From NCBI GenBank assembly GCA_038363925.1, contig JAQQWL010000002.1:2728001-2792000 (forward strand): DNA of 64,000 nt, written 5' to 3'. The position numbers and the translations under genes were made by a program. The notes beneath the pieces were generated by a model, which saw only the letters and a list, made by a program, of their open reading frames with translations, was not told where the DNA came from and made no database searches. This document shows, piece by piece, positions 1 through 12,671 of this stretch. The DNA comes from Apiospora phragmitis. Taxonomy: Eukaryota > Ascomycota > Sordariomycetes > Amphisphaeriales > Apiosporaceae. Within the stretch, counting starts at the first letter, position 1. Each line of letters opens with the position of its first letter.

Positions 1-887
1 ATCCCGACCAACTACTGGCACAAATATCCCCTCCATCCTCATCTTATTGCATCGAGGTGGGCAGCTTCTTCTTTCCGAGGCTTCACAGCTTCGCGCGCAC
101 ACACGAAAACAAACACATGGGTGCCGGGGGCGGAACACTTGGCGGCATTCTGTTAGCATTGCGGACACACCGCTGATAGATAAGTTTGGCATATTAACGG
201 AGTTAACTCGTGCATTATTAATATAGCGGCAAACTTTTCTCCTCTGTATAGATGTCATATCCGACCTGTGATACTCTTTCCCTACTTTATCTTTGTGGCG
301 TGTTCTATTAAGTCAACTTAAGAATCGCCAGTTCGGCACCGGCTATTCCGAACCTCATGACGAAGCTACGTGGATATGTAAGGATTCATTCACTTGAGCA
401 AGGAACGGGTGCAAACTTATGTGTTGAAAGTCGTCATCTTCTCATTATTAATAGCGTCATTATGCCCTCCCAAACGCATGTTATCTAGTCCTATAAGCAG
501 AACAGTAACCAATACAAGCACCAACCAAAGAACGCCCCGAGGGGGTGTTTTGCAAACTCCCTACCTCCTTTTTTGTATGGAAACCACTCGGACCGATCCG
601 GGCCCGTAATGCCATGATCGAAAATAAATATCGCAGACGCCTTCTCCCTAAGAAAAACACAATCTCCCCCTAAATCCCTACTGACTAGTACTCATACACT
701 TTAGCTTTTTGCTCTTCGCCCATCAAATCAAATTCGACAACCCAGACTCCTTGTTTCCCAGTGATCCCCATTCGTTTCTTCTTTTTGGCTTTCTCCTGCC
801 TGCAACGGAGGTAACTCGCCAAATACATAACATCGTGAGGCGCGTGGGCGTTTTCCTCAACCACACCACACCTTTTAGGGGGTTCAT
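1..887. other. intergenic, downstream of the cdc11-like gene
   Basis: No reading frame here has coding character; the few open stretches are short and lack recognisable motifs. The right edge is the 3' end of the minus-strand septation scaffold gene, so the last few hundred bases probably contain its 3' UTR and polyadenylation region. Nothing else was seen. Confidence 0.6.
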
Positions 888-3800
888 TCAGGCAGTCGCC
901 TTCTTCGGCTCGGCAACGGCTCCACATGCAGCCAGGGCGGCCCAGACGTCATCCTTCCTCGTGACCTCATCTCTCTGCAAGGCCAGACCGTCGAGCATCT
1001 TGAGGCGCGCGCACGACTGCGTCACGGCCAGCTCGTGGAGGCGGCGGCGCTTCTTGGTGCCCATGTCCAGCCGGGCCGCGTACGTGGCGTCGCGCTCCCG
1101 GTTGGCGTCGGGCAGGGTAAAGGGGTCGGGCGGCTGCTCGGCGTTCCCGTTCTCCGTCGACACGAGCGACTGCTGGCTGTGGTTGGGCGGGTAGAAGCCC
1201 AGCGTGGCCACGTTATCGCGGAGGTCCAGCTTGCTGAGGTGTGGGAACTCGGCCAAGAGGCTGGAGACGGTGTTGATGTCGGCCAGGCGGTTGCCCGCTA
1301 CGAGCAGCTTCTTGAGACGGGGGATGTAGCGCAGCGCCGAGAGGTCCTCGAGGGCGTTGAAGTTGAGGTTCAGCGTGCGGAGGTTGGGCATCAGCTGGCC
1401 TAATTTCTCGGACAAGGACTCTAGGCCGCAGTTGGCCAACTCGAGCAGCTGCAGGTTGAGGAAGTCGACCCTCGGGTTGAAGGTCGTGAGCAGGTTACCC
1501 GACAAGAACAGCTTGCGGACCTCATAGACCTGGGTCAAGAATGCTAGGTCGAGTGGCATCTCCCCCTTTTGCTCACGCAACGACAGGCTGTCCAGGCGTC
1601 GAGCACGGGCGAACCCCGTTAACTTCATGAGACGGTTGCGGTCTGCATGCACCATCCGAATACCATGGAAAGCCGCCATATCAAGGGATTCCAGTAGATT
1701 GTCCGACAACTTCAGATACTTCAGGCCGGCCATAGCCTGACCATGGGTTGGAGCAAAAGACTGAAGACGGTTGTTGTCGAGATTCAGCGTCGATAGGGAA
1801 GGCAGCTGGTCCAGATGCCTGACTGAAGTGATTTGGTTGCCTTGCAAGTCGAGCTCGGTCAGCCGGTCCATTCTGGCACCGTCCATGTTGACATCCTCGA
1901 GCAAATTACCGCGAACCCGAAGCACCTGTAAACTGTCGTGGAACTTGATGCCATCCAGACTAGTGATGTTGTTGTTGTCCGCACGAAGATTGCGCAGATG
2001 CACCAGATCCTTGAAGGCGTACAGGCTGTCAATCTCGTTGTTGGAGATATCTATGTATTGCAGGTTCATTAAATGACCCCAAGCCGTCAGCCCCGAAAGA
2101 CAGTTGTTGGCCATCTTCAGATTTCGAATGCTCCGGGGCACACCGTCAAGATGGCAGATCGAGTTGTCTGAGGCGTCGAGGGTGACGACTTGACCACAGA
2201 AGTCGTCCAATTTATGCAGACTCTGCAACTGCTTGTTGCTAACATCCAGCTCTCGCATAGAGTCCCAGTCGGGCTCGAATGGCTCAACCTCTGTAATTTT
2301 CTCGACCAGCGTTCGGATGGCCTGCGACAGGACCTTGTTCGACCTGTTGCCAGTGACGAGGTAATCCTCGCCTACCACATAGCTGACCTCCAGACCCGAG
2401 GATTGATCCCCGTGATGCATCGTAAACTCGGACAAGGGGCTTAGAGAGAGGGTGCCGACATGCTGAGCAATCACAGGCGTAGCAGACTGCCCAGGGAAAC
2501 GTCGCGCATTAGGGGCAGGTGTAGTGATGATGAAGCTGACGCTCTGGTGCTTATCGTCATCTTCAGGAGCTACCAAGCTGGATTCGCCGAGAACGCTGAG
2601 TTGCTTTTGCTCGGATGCATCGTGCTCATCATAGACAGTGTCTTCGTCTTGTTCGTCAATGCGAGAAATCGGACGAGGGAAAAAGGGATGCGCCTTCATC
2701 GAGATGTTGTTTTTCGCATTCCGGGACCGACTTCTAGATCTCGATGCAGTGGATTGCGCGGTCACTGTAGGTGCCAGGTTCGGATGGCGACCGCGCCTCA
2801 TTGAATCCGTAGCCACACTTCCGACAGATCTATCACCAGCGCTGAAGCTGTCTTCCGTGCTGCCATCATCAGTTGAGTGCTGCGGCAGATGATCCTGGAT
2901 GATGGACGCAATGGGAGAAGAAAATGTGATGGTAAGGTTTTTCCGTCGACAAGGGGAATTCGCGATCCTATCCTCAAGCAGAGTTATTTCGTGCTCAACG
3001 TCCTCGGTGTCGACAACTGTTTCCGTCACAACCGTCTTCAGTCTGGAGAACGTGTCCGTCTTATGGCTTATCATATTCTCAACTTCCAAACTTCCCCTGG
3101 TCTTGGTAGACGTCTTTCCGCATGACGGAGGAGGAACGAAATCTTCTCTAACGAATTCGTTCAAGTCCTCGAGCGGGGCTGTCTTGAGCTTCAGATTGAG
3201 CCTCTCTCTAGTCTCGTCCACTGAGAGGTCAGGGATGCTAGCAAACGGGTCGTCTTCGCTATCTTCCGATGGGAGGAAGTTGAGAACCCGCGTTTGAGAT
3301 CGAGGTGTCTTCACTTTCGTCCAGACCTTCTTCTCTTTATCCAAAACCATGTTGCCAACCTGGTCACCAATCAGCTGACTCACCACATCCGGTGCGATTA
3401 GCCTCCTCGAATCCGAGCCTCTAGAAGACCCAGTTCGCGCAGAGCGGCCCGACGAACCAAAAGAGGAGCGAGTATCATGTGTAGGGTAGTCGCTGCTTTC
3501 TCCGTTCGCAGGGGCATCGGGGTTGCGTGAGAACCTCACGTTAGGCATATCGCTCACGACATCCTCGTGCCCGAAACTGCCGGGGCGTGATTCATTCGAA
3601 CGGAGGCTCCGTTGAATTTCCTGCTGGATCCGTTTATCTTGTTCGACGGCTTCCTTTGCCAACCCCATAGACCGCAAGGAGTATGTGACGAGATCTCCCA
3701 TATCGCTTCTTTCTTCGTATTGTCGGAGCTTGTCCACCAACTCCGGATCATCCTGCCGGATGTTTATGCGAGAGAGTTCGGGTCGACCCTCGCGACTTGG

Positions 3801-6363
3801 TGGCCTGGAGAACGGCTCTTTCGTCGAATCTTCAAACGACTCGTCGGTACCCGTCACCATTGACTCCCGTTGCTGTGCACTTTCAGACTCCGATTCCTCC
3901 ACACTCGCGAGTCCATTCTGTGGTCGCGCTCTGCTACGGATCATGGCCATTATCTTTTCTGCCTCGTTCAAGAAATCCTGAGTTTTCATAGACGTCTTTC
4001 GAGAGCCGTCGGCAGCGGAGTCTTGGACAGAAATTTCAGACTCGTCCATCGGGCCAGCAACCGTCCCATACGGTATATCCGCCAGTGGCTCTCTCTCTCG
4101 CTGCATTGAAGACCTCTGACTGGGCGTGGGGGTACGAGGCCGCTCGACTTGATGTACCATTAGGAGCGCAGGGTTGATTGCTCGCAAGTCGTCCGAGTAA
4201 GCGCCATGTTGCCTACCTGCTATGGCATGCTGCATGGTATTGTGAGAAGCCTGCACTGGTACTACGGCATCATTTCGCTCCTCTATGCCGTAGGCAACAT
4301 CAGACTTATGCAATGTTCTTCGTCTCTTCGGAGTGGGGTCTTTTGAAGGCGAGGTCCGCGGCCGTTTGCTTTCCGAGCCGTCCCGTTTTGGGGTTATCAT
4401 ATTGATCGGGCCCTGGGCCTGCATCGGCATGTCTGTCCTGAGGGCAAGCTTTCCATACTTCGAGCTTTCCGTTGTGGTACTGGACTTGTTCCGCCGGCGG
4501 CCTACCATCAATGGGTCGGCTTCTGACACAGTAGAGTGTTGGCTCAGGTCAAATTTAATTGGGCGACCCGGGGGTAGTGGACTGCTCTGGGGGCGACGTT
4601 CTCCTTGTCAGTCAACACTGAATACTCCTGGGAACCCAAGGAGACCTCTTCGCTGAAGGAGTACCCGTCAAGAGCGCCCGAGCCGAACCGATTGAGCCTC
4701 TCATAAGTCTCGAGCCATGGTTTTCTTTCAGCTGTTTGCGGCCTCCGGGGACTCGAGGTAGGTGCAAAGCCTTTATTGAAGTTGGACTTGAAAGGGGATG
4801 CACCAGGTGGTGCATCCACTGATTCTTCCATCGAACGGGATGGGCTTGAGGTCATGGGATCTTCAAACTGACTGATTCGTCGTAGAAGAGTTTGGTTTGT
4901 GAAGGTATCATACGGCCCGAAGAGTTTCAAGGGACTGCCACTAGTGGGTTGACGTGGAGCCTGCTTTTCCGGGCTTGGTCTCGGAGGAGGCGGCATCTCG
5001 GTGCATTTGGACGAAAAAGATTGCTGCTTCTCTTCGGCTGACGCAAAGCGATCTGTGCGCACAGTCGGGAACTGTTTTGGGGTGCTTGCCTGCAATGACG
5101 ACTCCGGAAGCATTTCAGATGTATCTGTATGTACGGGCGGGCTCAATGGTCGGCTCTTAAAGGAGCCCTCGCCTGAGCGCCCTCCTCTCTGAATGTTGAG
5201 ATAGCCGCCATTCTTCGCGTAGTCCTCCGTAGTATCTGGTTCCAGAGCAGCATTGGCCCCTGTGGCAGACTGCCGGTCCATCTGACTGCTCGGATCCGAG
5301 TCGAGAATCATCTGGTTCTGGCGCAGTTTATGGAGACGTTTTTTCAGCTGTTCGGAAGACAGCTCCATCGGTGCAAAGCTGACTCTTCCGTCCTCGGTCT
5401 TCCGTGGTGAGAGTAGTATAGGACTGAAACTCTCGTTGCGGCCTTCACTCCTGCCTCCGGCGCTCTTAGCGCTCACTTTACGCGACGGGTCTAAGTGGCT
5501 TTTGGGGCTCGGTGGCGTGGTTGAAAGGTCACCAGAAACACCCATCGCGCTCGTGTTTTGACTTTGTACGTTTCCTTCTGTGTTGGAATTGTCCGCGCGA
5601 CCAGCTTTGTTGGAGTCCTCGACGTTTAAGGCGAAAGTGATGCTCTTCTTTTGCGGCTCAGGCTGGATTTGGGAGAACTCCGCGCTATCTTCCTGCAAAT
5701 CTTCTTGGGAATCCTCCAGCGGACGTTGGTGACGGCGTCGTAAGTAGGGTGGCGGGCTTGAAGGGAGGGTTGTGTCGTTCATTGTATAACCTTCACCCTG
5801 TTCGTCGGCCTTGTCCTCGTCGTGCTGATCATCGGTAGGTGGGCGAAAGATGTTTTCCAATCCGTTGGCGGCAGAGCTGAACAAGTCCTTGGTTTCGCCA
5901 TATGACATTTCGCCATGCAATAACCGCCTCCTCCACTCGGGTATCGAATCTGTGTCTTTGGTGGGAGACGCGCTTTGCGACTTGTGTACCGTGTTGTTGT
6001 TGCTGTTGTGCACCACTGAACCAGAAGTAGATTCTGAAGCAGAGCGGCTTAATCGACGGCCTCGTTGACTCTGACTGCTCTTTGTGATTTGTGCTAGGCC
6101 GGCGAGCCCGCGTTGAGATGATCGGATGTTGATTTCGTTCTGGCTCTTTTCGGCTAAGACATTCAAGCTACTGTCGTAAGTTGTGGGTTGCGACTTTCTG
6201 GAGACAAGACTGGGGGTGGTAGTCGTGTTGACAGGCCTCGCGTGCTGGTTTGCCTCGAGTTGGGTTGTGAGGCGGGAAAAGGCGACAGCTGCGCTCGCGA
6301 ATTGTCAGACCTGGGTTCGGAGACCCAGTCCTCTGATAAGGAATCGAGCCAAGCGTGAGCCAT
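888..6363 (-). CDS. cdc11: septation initiation network scaffold protein, Cdc11/Nud1 type, leucine-rich repeat
   Basis: Likely scaffold of the septation initiation (mitotic exit) network at the spindle pole body, which recruits the Spg1/Sid kinase cascade. The first ATG at 6363 starts a protein with the family opening WLDSLSEDWV. About 130 residues on, near 5905-5945, lies the hallmark IPEWRRRLLHGE followed by SYGETKDLFSSA. A long Ser/Pro-rich disordered middle follows. The C-terminal part, encoded by about 2260-1180, has roughly a dozen leucine-rich repeats of LxxLDxxxNxI type. The locus reads in three frames. Frame changes of one base occur near 6175-6180 and at a G5 run at 4589-4593, and family-like sequence continues on both sides (KENVAP before, LPPGRPIKFDLSQHS after the second). 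Adding one base at each site gives an exact 1,826-codon frame. I treat it as one gene with two sequence errors. Identity is confident; the frame changes are seen directly and their cause is inferred. Confidence 0.9.
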
Positions 6364-7624
6364 TGCAAATGACCCAAACCCAGGATCGGAATTACGGATT
6401 GCGCCTTAAGCGTTCAGTGTGCCCCCATACACAGCAAATAAACAGGGTAAATGAGTGCTGCAACAGCGTATTTGCACCGGGGGGTCCCAAGTCGGGGAGG
6501 GGGATTGGCGACGGGTTGTTGTTTATTGGAGGTGCACGCGTGTGGGTAATGGAATTGCCCGGTACTTAGAGTATTAATGGGTGCACTGAAGAATTCCGGT
6601 TCGAAGACGGCAGCAATATAATAACTTGGAAGCGATCAATATTGAGATAAGTTGCGACTCTATACGAAGTCAATTCCAAGGTAGGGTAGGATAGCAGTAG
6701 TATTATGGAATGATGTGATGCGGCTCTTCTGTCGCATGCCCACAGATAAAGCAAAGCACCCAAGAGACGCGATTTGAGAATTGGCCATGTTGCGACCAAA
6801 TCAACAACCGGCTGCCGATCTAGGCTGGTCTGCGTGCCGGTTGCTACAGCGACAGGGCTGGAGAAGTGCTTTTTCTCTCCGGAAACTGGGAGTTGAGCCT
6901 ACCAGGTACTCCATACTACTTGGATGTAGCATGTATAGAGGGGTTTCAACTTGTACTGGATGGGAAAGTTAGGTAGGATCTGACATCACCGAGCGAGTTT
7001 CTTATCAGTTTAGTCTCATCAGCCAGAGTGGTGTGTGTTTGTGTGTGTTCTTGGAGCTTATGGTGTCTGTTATGTTCAGCGTAGTGCCGCCTGTACGGAT
7101 TACCTTCTGAACATCAAGACGATTCCATGTGAACAAGGCAGGGCACTCAATACTTTCCCTACTTACATATGTCGCTTGTTTATTATAGACAAATGGATCC
7201 CTTTCTTTGGGATAGATATAGAAACATCACATCCCTTACTATGTACCTACTTAATGGTGTTGTAAGGGAGGTTGTAAAGCAGTGATGGTGTTCTTGGACG
7301 ATTGATTCGCGCTAGTCTGCAATAGGATGCAACCACTTTACGCGAGGGGCGCGTGCTCCGATGTTGGGACCGCGTTCTCTGGTCAACCCAAAATACGACC
7401 ACCAGTGGAGCTGGCTTTGACATCAAATTCAAAGTGACATTGGCCAAACTTGATACAGCCTCTAACCCCCGCCCGTCTTTCTCCCGTCCCTTCAGTCCAA
7501 AAGAGTGGCAAGCGTCTTGAGCAGCCTGGCTGAGCATGGAGGTGTTCCGACTCATTTCTGTGTAACCCTCCCAAGCTGCAAACAGTACTGTCGGAATACG
7601 AAAAAGAGCTGGGGAAACATCAAC
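6364..7624. promoter_or_regulatory. divergent intergenic region (shared promoter space)
   Basis: About 1.26 kb lies between the minus-strand cdc11-like gene and the plus-strand SPW/RVSF gene, both transcribed outward, so both promoters and 5' leaders must lie here. No convincing coding frame was seen. I could not identify specific transcription factor sites with confidence. Confidence 0.55.
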
Positions 7625-10600
7625 ATGGACATGAATTGGTGGGAGCAGGCCCAGCCTCGAGAAGAGCCCCTTCACTGCGCCGCTCCTCAAAACCCTGAAG
7701 ACATTCTGTATCCAGGTTCCGATGACGGCCTCGACGATGCTACCAAGGCTGCGAAGCGGCGACGATATGAGGAAAAGGACGGCAGTATATCAGGGGGAGA
7801 CCACTTCGATTGTTCTCGGCATCCCTGCGGGGTCCCTTCGAAAAGTCCTCAGGCTGGCAAAACCCCTGGCTCCCCAGAAACGGCCCTCTGCCTTCTTCGT
7901 CGCGACCAACTATTACTAAACCCGCTGTAAAGGCCTCCATGCGACGGAATGTCCACAAACTTGAGGGCAAGGCGAATTCTACACCAGAGACTAGGGGGTC
8001 TATGCGATGTCACTTGCCCAGCCCAGAGAGCAACCGTGATCTGCAGCTGGACGACTACGATAACCTCGATCCCGATAAGCGCTCCCGAATACAATCCTGG
8101 GCGAGCAACGTAACGGCTGGAGCGCTAGAAAAGGACAGTTTTTGGGCCCCGGCCCAAGCTAAGTCGCAAACTCCGGACCATGTCACCAACAAGCGGCATG
8201 CAGGAAATAACTGGCTCAAAAGCAAGTTGTCGAAACGGTCAAAGTCGGACCACCCGTCATTAGGTTCTCTGATGACTCCCACTCCCGCCATTTCCTCCGA
8301 GTCAATTCGGGAGACCAGCCCACCGTCATTCGCCATCTCGCAGGAAGCTTTGGATATGACCCAACAACCCCCACATTCGAATTTGGATACCCTTACCAAT
8401 CCATCCGGTGCTGCTCAAAGGATGACTCAGTTTGTTGAAGAACTCTCCCAAACGATTGCCGAAAGCAGCTCAGGGTTGGAACAACCCCCGGCTCCGCATT
8501 CCTCCACCAAGGATCTGAACCCCATGTCTCTGATCCCATCAGACGCAAACATACTGAACCAACTGCCTGCCAGTAATGAAAATTACTCCGAGACTTCCAG
8601 TGAACTTTCTTCGCTCTGGAGCTCAGAGGTCACGCCTGCTTGCCCCATCCAACCTATGGAACAAGCAGGTGACCTACTACCAAACCTCGAGACCGCAAAT
8701 ACGTTCTCTGGATCAATCGAGGAAGTGACTGCTAGTGGGCATAGTCACGTAGAGGAGGCAGACAGTCAATTCGAAAGCCACCTGGATCAGAGCTTCCATT
8801 ACAAGACACGCCCAGTTCGAAAAGACGCTCCAAGGCCAGTAACCGCAGAGCCTGCGGCAACAGTTCCTCTTTCGCAGCCTACGCAGACGGGAACACCAAT
8901 ATCCGAGAAGCATCAAGATTATGTGACGTTCAAGGCCCGGCAGACACTGAAGGACAAGGTTGATACTGTCTTTTCCCACAGTGAAAACTCGATTTCGACC
9001 TCTGAGAGGAGTTCTCAGTTCGGTACAAAGACTCCGAGCGTGGTTGGCAACGAGGGAGATAGAGGGTCAGCAGAAAGTTGAACCACCACCAGCATCGATC
9101 ATTCTTCCAACGGTGAACGCAGATGCAGTATGCAAGCTCTCAACAGAACAGGACCATATGCCAAACAGCAAGGGTTATGAAAGCCGCCTTCCCACAAACG
9201 AGGATATAACCATCCTAGACCAGCCAATTACTCTGGCAACAATGGAAAGCATGCTCAAGAGTAAAGCAACGTGCTCTAAAGGATCCTTCGCTAGTACTGT
9301 ATTAGATGGGGATACAACTCTAGTGGCTGATGCGATGGACGTCGATGGCCAACTGGATAACGCAAGCTTCTTCCATCCTGCCGGAAAGATTAGATATGGT
9401 GAAGTACGCCGAAAGCACTCCATTATTGGCTTCTTTGGCCGCGAGAGCCAGCTCACTTGTGGATTCAAGACAGCTATCTGTGGAGAAGCCAGTGTCCACC
9501 AACTCACCGATATCTTTAGAAGGCGAAAAGCGTGGCATGACAGACAATGCTTCCCCAAGGCATGAATTTGACGGAGAGGAAACAGCAGTACACATTCTAT
9601 TGTCACAGATGGAATGGAGCGTTAGAGAGCGAGAAACAAACTCTCCTACTTGCTCCTTCTTTGCTGCAGTAGAGCCACCTCAGTCCCCTTTCTTGTGTGA
9701 AGCAGCTGAGAACGCGGCTGGGAATATCGATCAACAAGTGCTTGATAACAACATACAGCAGGAATTATTGGCAATGGAGGCGCAGCCGGACGCTGCAGAA
9801 AGCATCTTGCATATTAAGACAGAGCCGGATGAAGAGTTATGCGCCCTCGCTACCAGTCATAACAGTATGACAGACCTTCCATCTATTGTTCTGGATCAGA
9901 GCGTTCTGGGGCCATCTCAACAAAGTCCATGGGGGACGGTCAACGCCGATACTTCCTTGGAGGTTAAAGACGAGTTTCAAGCAACGAACAGGGGTGTACC
10001 TCAGCCCGAGTTTATAACATCACCAAAGCCGACTTCACAATTACCATCGCAACAGCAAAGCCCTTGGGGCGGTATCGATGCCCAGGCGGCCATCAGACCT
10101 TATGGATCGATATCAGTGTCGTCGTTGCTCAATGTATCCCCTCAATGGCCACGAAGTCAGCCTGACGACACCCCCAGTAATCTACTACGAAGTCGTGTGT
10201 CATTTGCTTCTCAGCCAAGCGACACTCTCAACAGCTTCCTACGAGACTGTGTATCGTCTGGCTCTGTTGCGACCCCACAAGCTGCTCAGGCAAGAGAGGA
10301 GACACCCGAGCCTGAGTTGTCGGTCAAGTCATTTGCTAAGTTCAATACGCCCTCGCCAAAACGCAGGCCTCGGGGTTATAAGCATCCCAGGCTGTCGGGA
10401 AGCCGTCTACCTAGCACACAGGTACTAGTTAACGCAACGGATGGCAATCCGTGGGGCACTCAAAGGACCCGATCAAATCGCCGTGTCTCTTTTGCCCCTT
10501 TGCCCTGCGAAGAGAAGGATGTTGCCGACATGACGTCCTCCCAAGCGCCTCCTCGACCTGCATCTCCCCCACCAGCGATAACACCGGGGGCAGACGACGA

Positions 10601-10994
10601 TGACACGGACCATCGCTTCCGGAAACACTTTGACGCGGTGGCGAGTCGCGGTGGACATCCGTCAAAAGTAGGTATCCAAGAACGCCTTTTGCCAAGCGAA
10701 TCCCAACAAAAGCCGATGAGCCCCGAGGTTGGTGCTATGGCAGAGGCATTCCGAGAAGCAGATAATTTTCATACCCCGGACTTGCTTGGGCACAGGGCAT
10801 CGCCATTTCACGAAGATACAGAGGCACCCCCGGTTGATAGCTACCATGACGATGAGCCTGCGATTGACGCTCCACAATCGCCATGGCAAGAGGAAAGTCA
10901 GGGGCTTGATGATGTAGCCGAAGTGATGCAAAATCTAGATGACTTTCTCAATCCTCATTGGGGTGAAGAGAGTGATCTGGGTATGGCACTCTGA
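7625..10994 (+). CDS. large conserved fungal protein with NPW/SPW and RVSF motifs, function unknown
   Basis: Starts at ATG 7625 (MDMNWWEQAQP). The N-terminus follows a pattern I recall from filamentous ascomycete orthologues: acidic EEPxxCxAPQ, LYPGSDD, a basic AAKRRRYEE, then SASLRGPFEKSSGW and NPWLP. I recall such proteins being auto-named 'protamine P1', which the sequence does not support. The rest is Ser/Pro-rich and probably disordered. Four further Trp motifs occur: SPWG near 9924 and 10059, NPWG near 10446 and SPWQ near 10877. Two RVSF motifs lie at 10194-10205 and 10482-10493, matching the RVxF docking motif for type-1 protein phosphatase. The frame changes near 7775, 9050 and 9400 (net minus one base, plus one, plus one); correcting these gives an exact 1,123-codon frame. 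Near 7775 the continuation RQYIRGRPLRLF matches the expected family sequence. A nuclear or phosphatase-regulatory role would be inference only. Confidence 0.75.
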
Positions 10995-12671
10995 TCCCAC
11001 AAGTAACTTGCTTCAGGGGGGTGTTCTGGGAGGAGCCAGCACGTAGGGATTATCACATGAGCGATCACCAAAGTAGGGTGTTACGGAGACCGGCAATAGG
11101 CGATTGGAGGATTGTTTATGATACCCATTCTACGAAGATGTCGCATAGCAGGAGTTCTGGGATAAGTAGCGAGCACACTGGTGTTCCGGGCCGCCTTGAG
11201 ACTGTTTATGGGTACAGCAATTGCGACGTTGAAGCATACATCGAGCTGCGTGTAAGTGTCGGAAGATACGAACAATAATGACATCTAATTGCTATTAGCT
11301 GTGTGTGTTCACGTCGTGTCGGTGGGATTGTGAATGTTTATCGCTTCTAGCTACTCCCAACTTTGGCCAACGCGAATAAGACCTTTTATTGTTGTCTGTC
11401 ATCGGCTACAAGGCCAGGAGGCAGGGCATGTCCGCGAGGGGCCATCGGCCGTCGCATCCGCCTCCGTGTTTCCCAACGGACGGCTACCATCCGTGGCTTT
11501 TGGGAATGTATACATGGAGCCCGGCGGGTTATCACAGCGATAAGTCGTCTGGTGCGAGCAACATGTTGGTAAAAAGTTGAGCTTATAGGAGGGTATGTAA
11601 GTAATAACTGCCCCTCTGGCAAAAGAAATACCGGGGGCGTAACGACCAGCTCATACCACTTCTTCCCCGTGCAATTCACAAGCTTTCCTTCCACGAATAC
11701 AGTATCTTGCTGCTGTCTGTCTGTCTTGTACTGAAACCAACATTGACGCCCCTCTTCAACGAAGGCCGTGTGGTGTGATGAGCGGGGATTCCCCGGCGCG
11801 CTTGAAGGTTTGCCAATGGAAGCACAGCAGGTCATGAACGTGTCGTGCCGCACGCAACCTGCATTTACTATATTAAGACTTGCATGTAACCTGCGACGAT
11901 CATCGATCATACGGGCGCGAAGGAAAAAGTATGCTACCTGTTATTGGAGCTTAAGCGAGACCACTTGGCAACTGCACGATAAGGCAACAAGATTAATTCG
12001 ACGAAGCCTAATTGGCCCCAAAGTACAGGCCTCCCACCTCTTCCATCCGCGTCTGTAATTTCGTAATACGTTCTTAGATGCCCGTTTGGGAGCGAAGGAG
12101 CACACCCTTGCCTACCTGCCCCAAAGAAGTAGTGCAGCGTCCGCTTTATCGGAAAACCCAGCCCAGTAAAAATCGTATAGGGCGATCATTTTCCCCAGTA
12201 CAGAGTATATGTACAGTAGGTGTCAATACGAGTCATCCTGGGTCAAAATAAGGGCCTCAGGTCCACTACTCACTTGACAAGTTGACATCCCCAGCGTCCA
12301 CCCTCCCTCACACGAGCCCAATGAAGAATGGTTTCTGGTTGAGCCTATTCCCTCTCGTTTCCTCCCCTTGTCCTGGCATGCATGTGCATGTATCGTATCG
12401 ATGCTAATGATTGTTTTGACATTCTCGGTCAGCTAAGCCTCGAGATCTTACATGGCGAAGCTGGATCACCATCTTATTTCCCTCTTGATCATGCCCTAAT
12501 CACTGAGACAATCTGTCACCGTTAGAAACTCTTTTTCTCTGTATCCTGCTTGTTTTTATCTCGGCAATTGTACCTTGTTGTAACCTACTTGTTTTTGTTC
12601 TGTTTCTTCTACTCGATACCTCCGACGAGTAACAGGTTGGATCATCGCCAGCCCAAGAGCGGGTCCTTCGG
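10995..12671. other. intergenic, 1.7 kb
   Basis: No gene could be supported. A minus-strand open stretch at about 11660-11870 encodes a short Cys-containing peptide (discussed as a finding) but no start exon was found. The right part is the 5' region of the GT32 gene and is pyrimidine-rich before its ATG. Confidence 0.5.

Noticed and set aside
4544..6166. Programmed ribosomal frameshifting in the cdc11-like and other genes
   Set aside because: The sites share no common slippery heptamer, go in both directions and affect many unrelated genes; sequencing indels explain them better.
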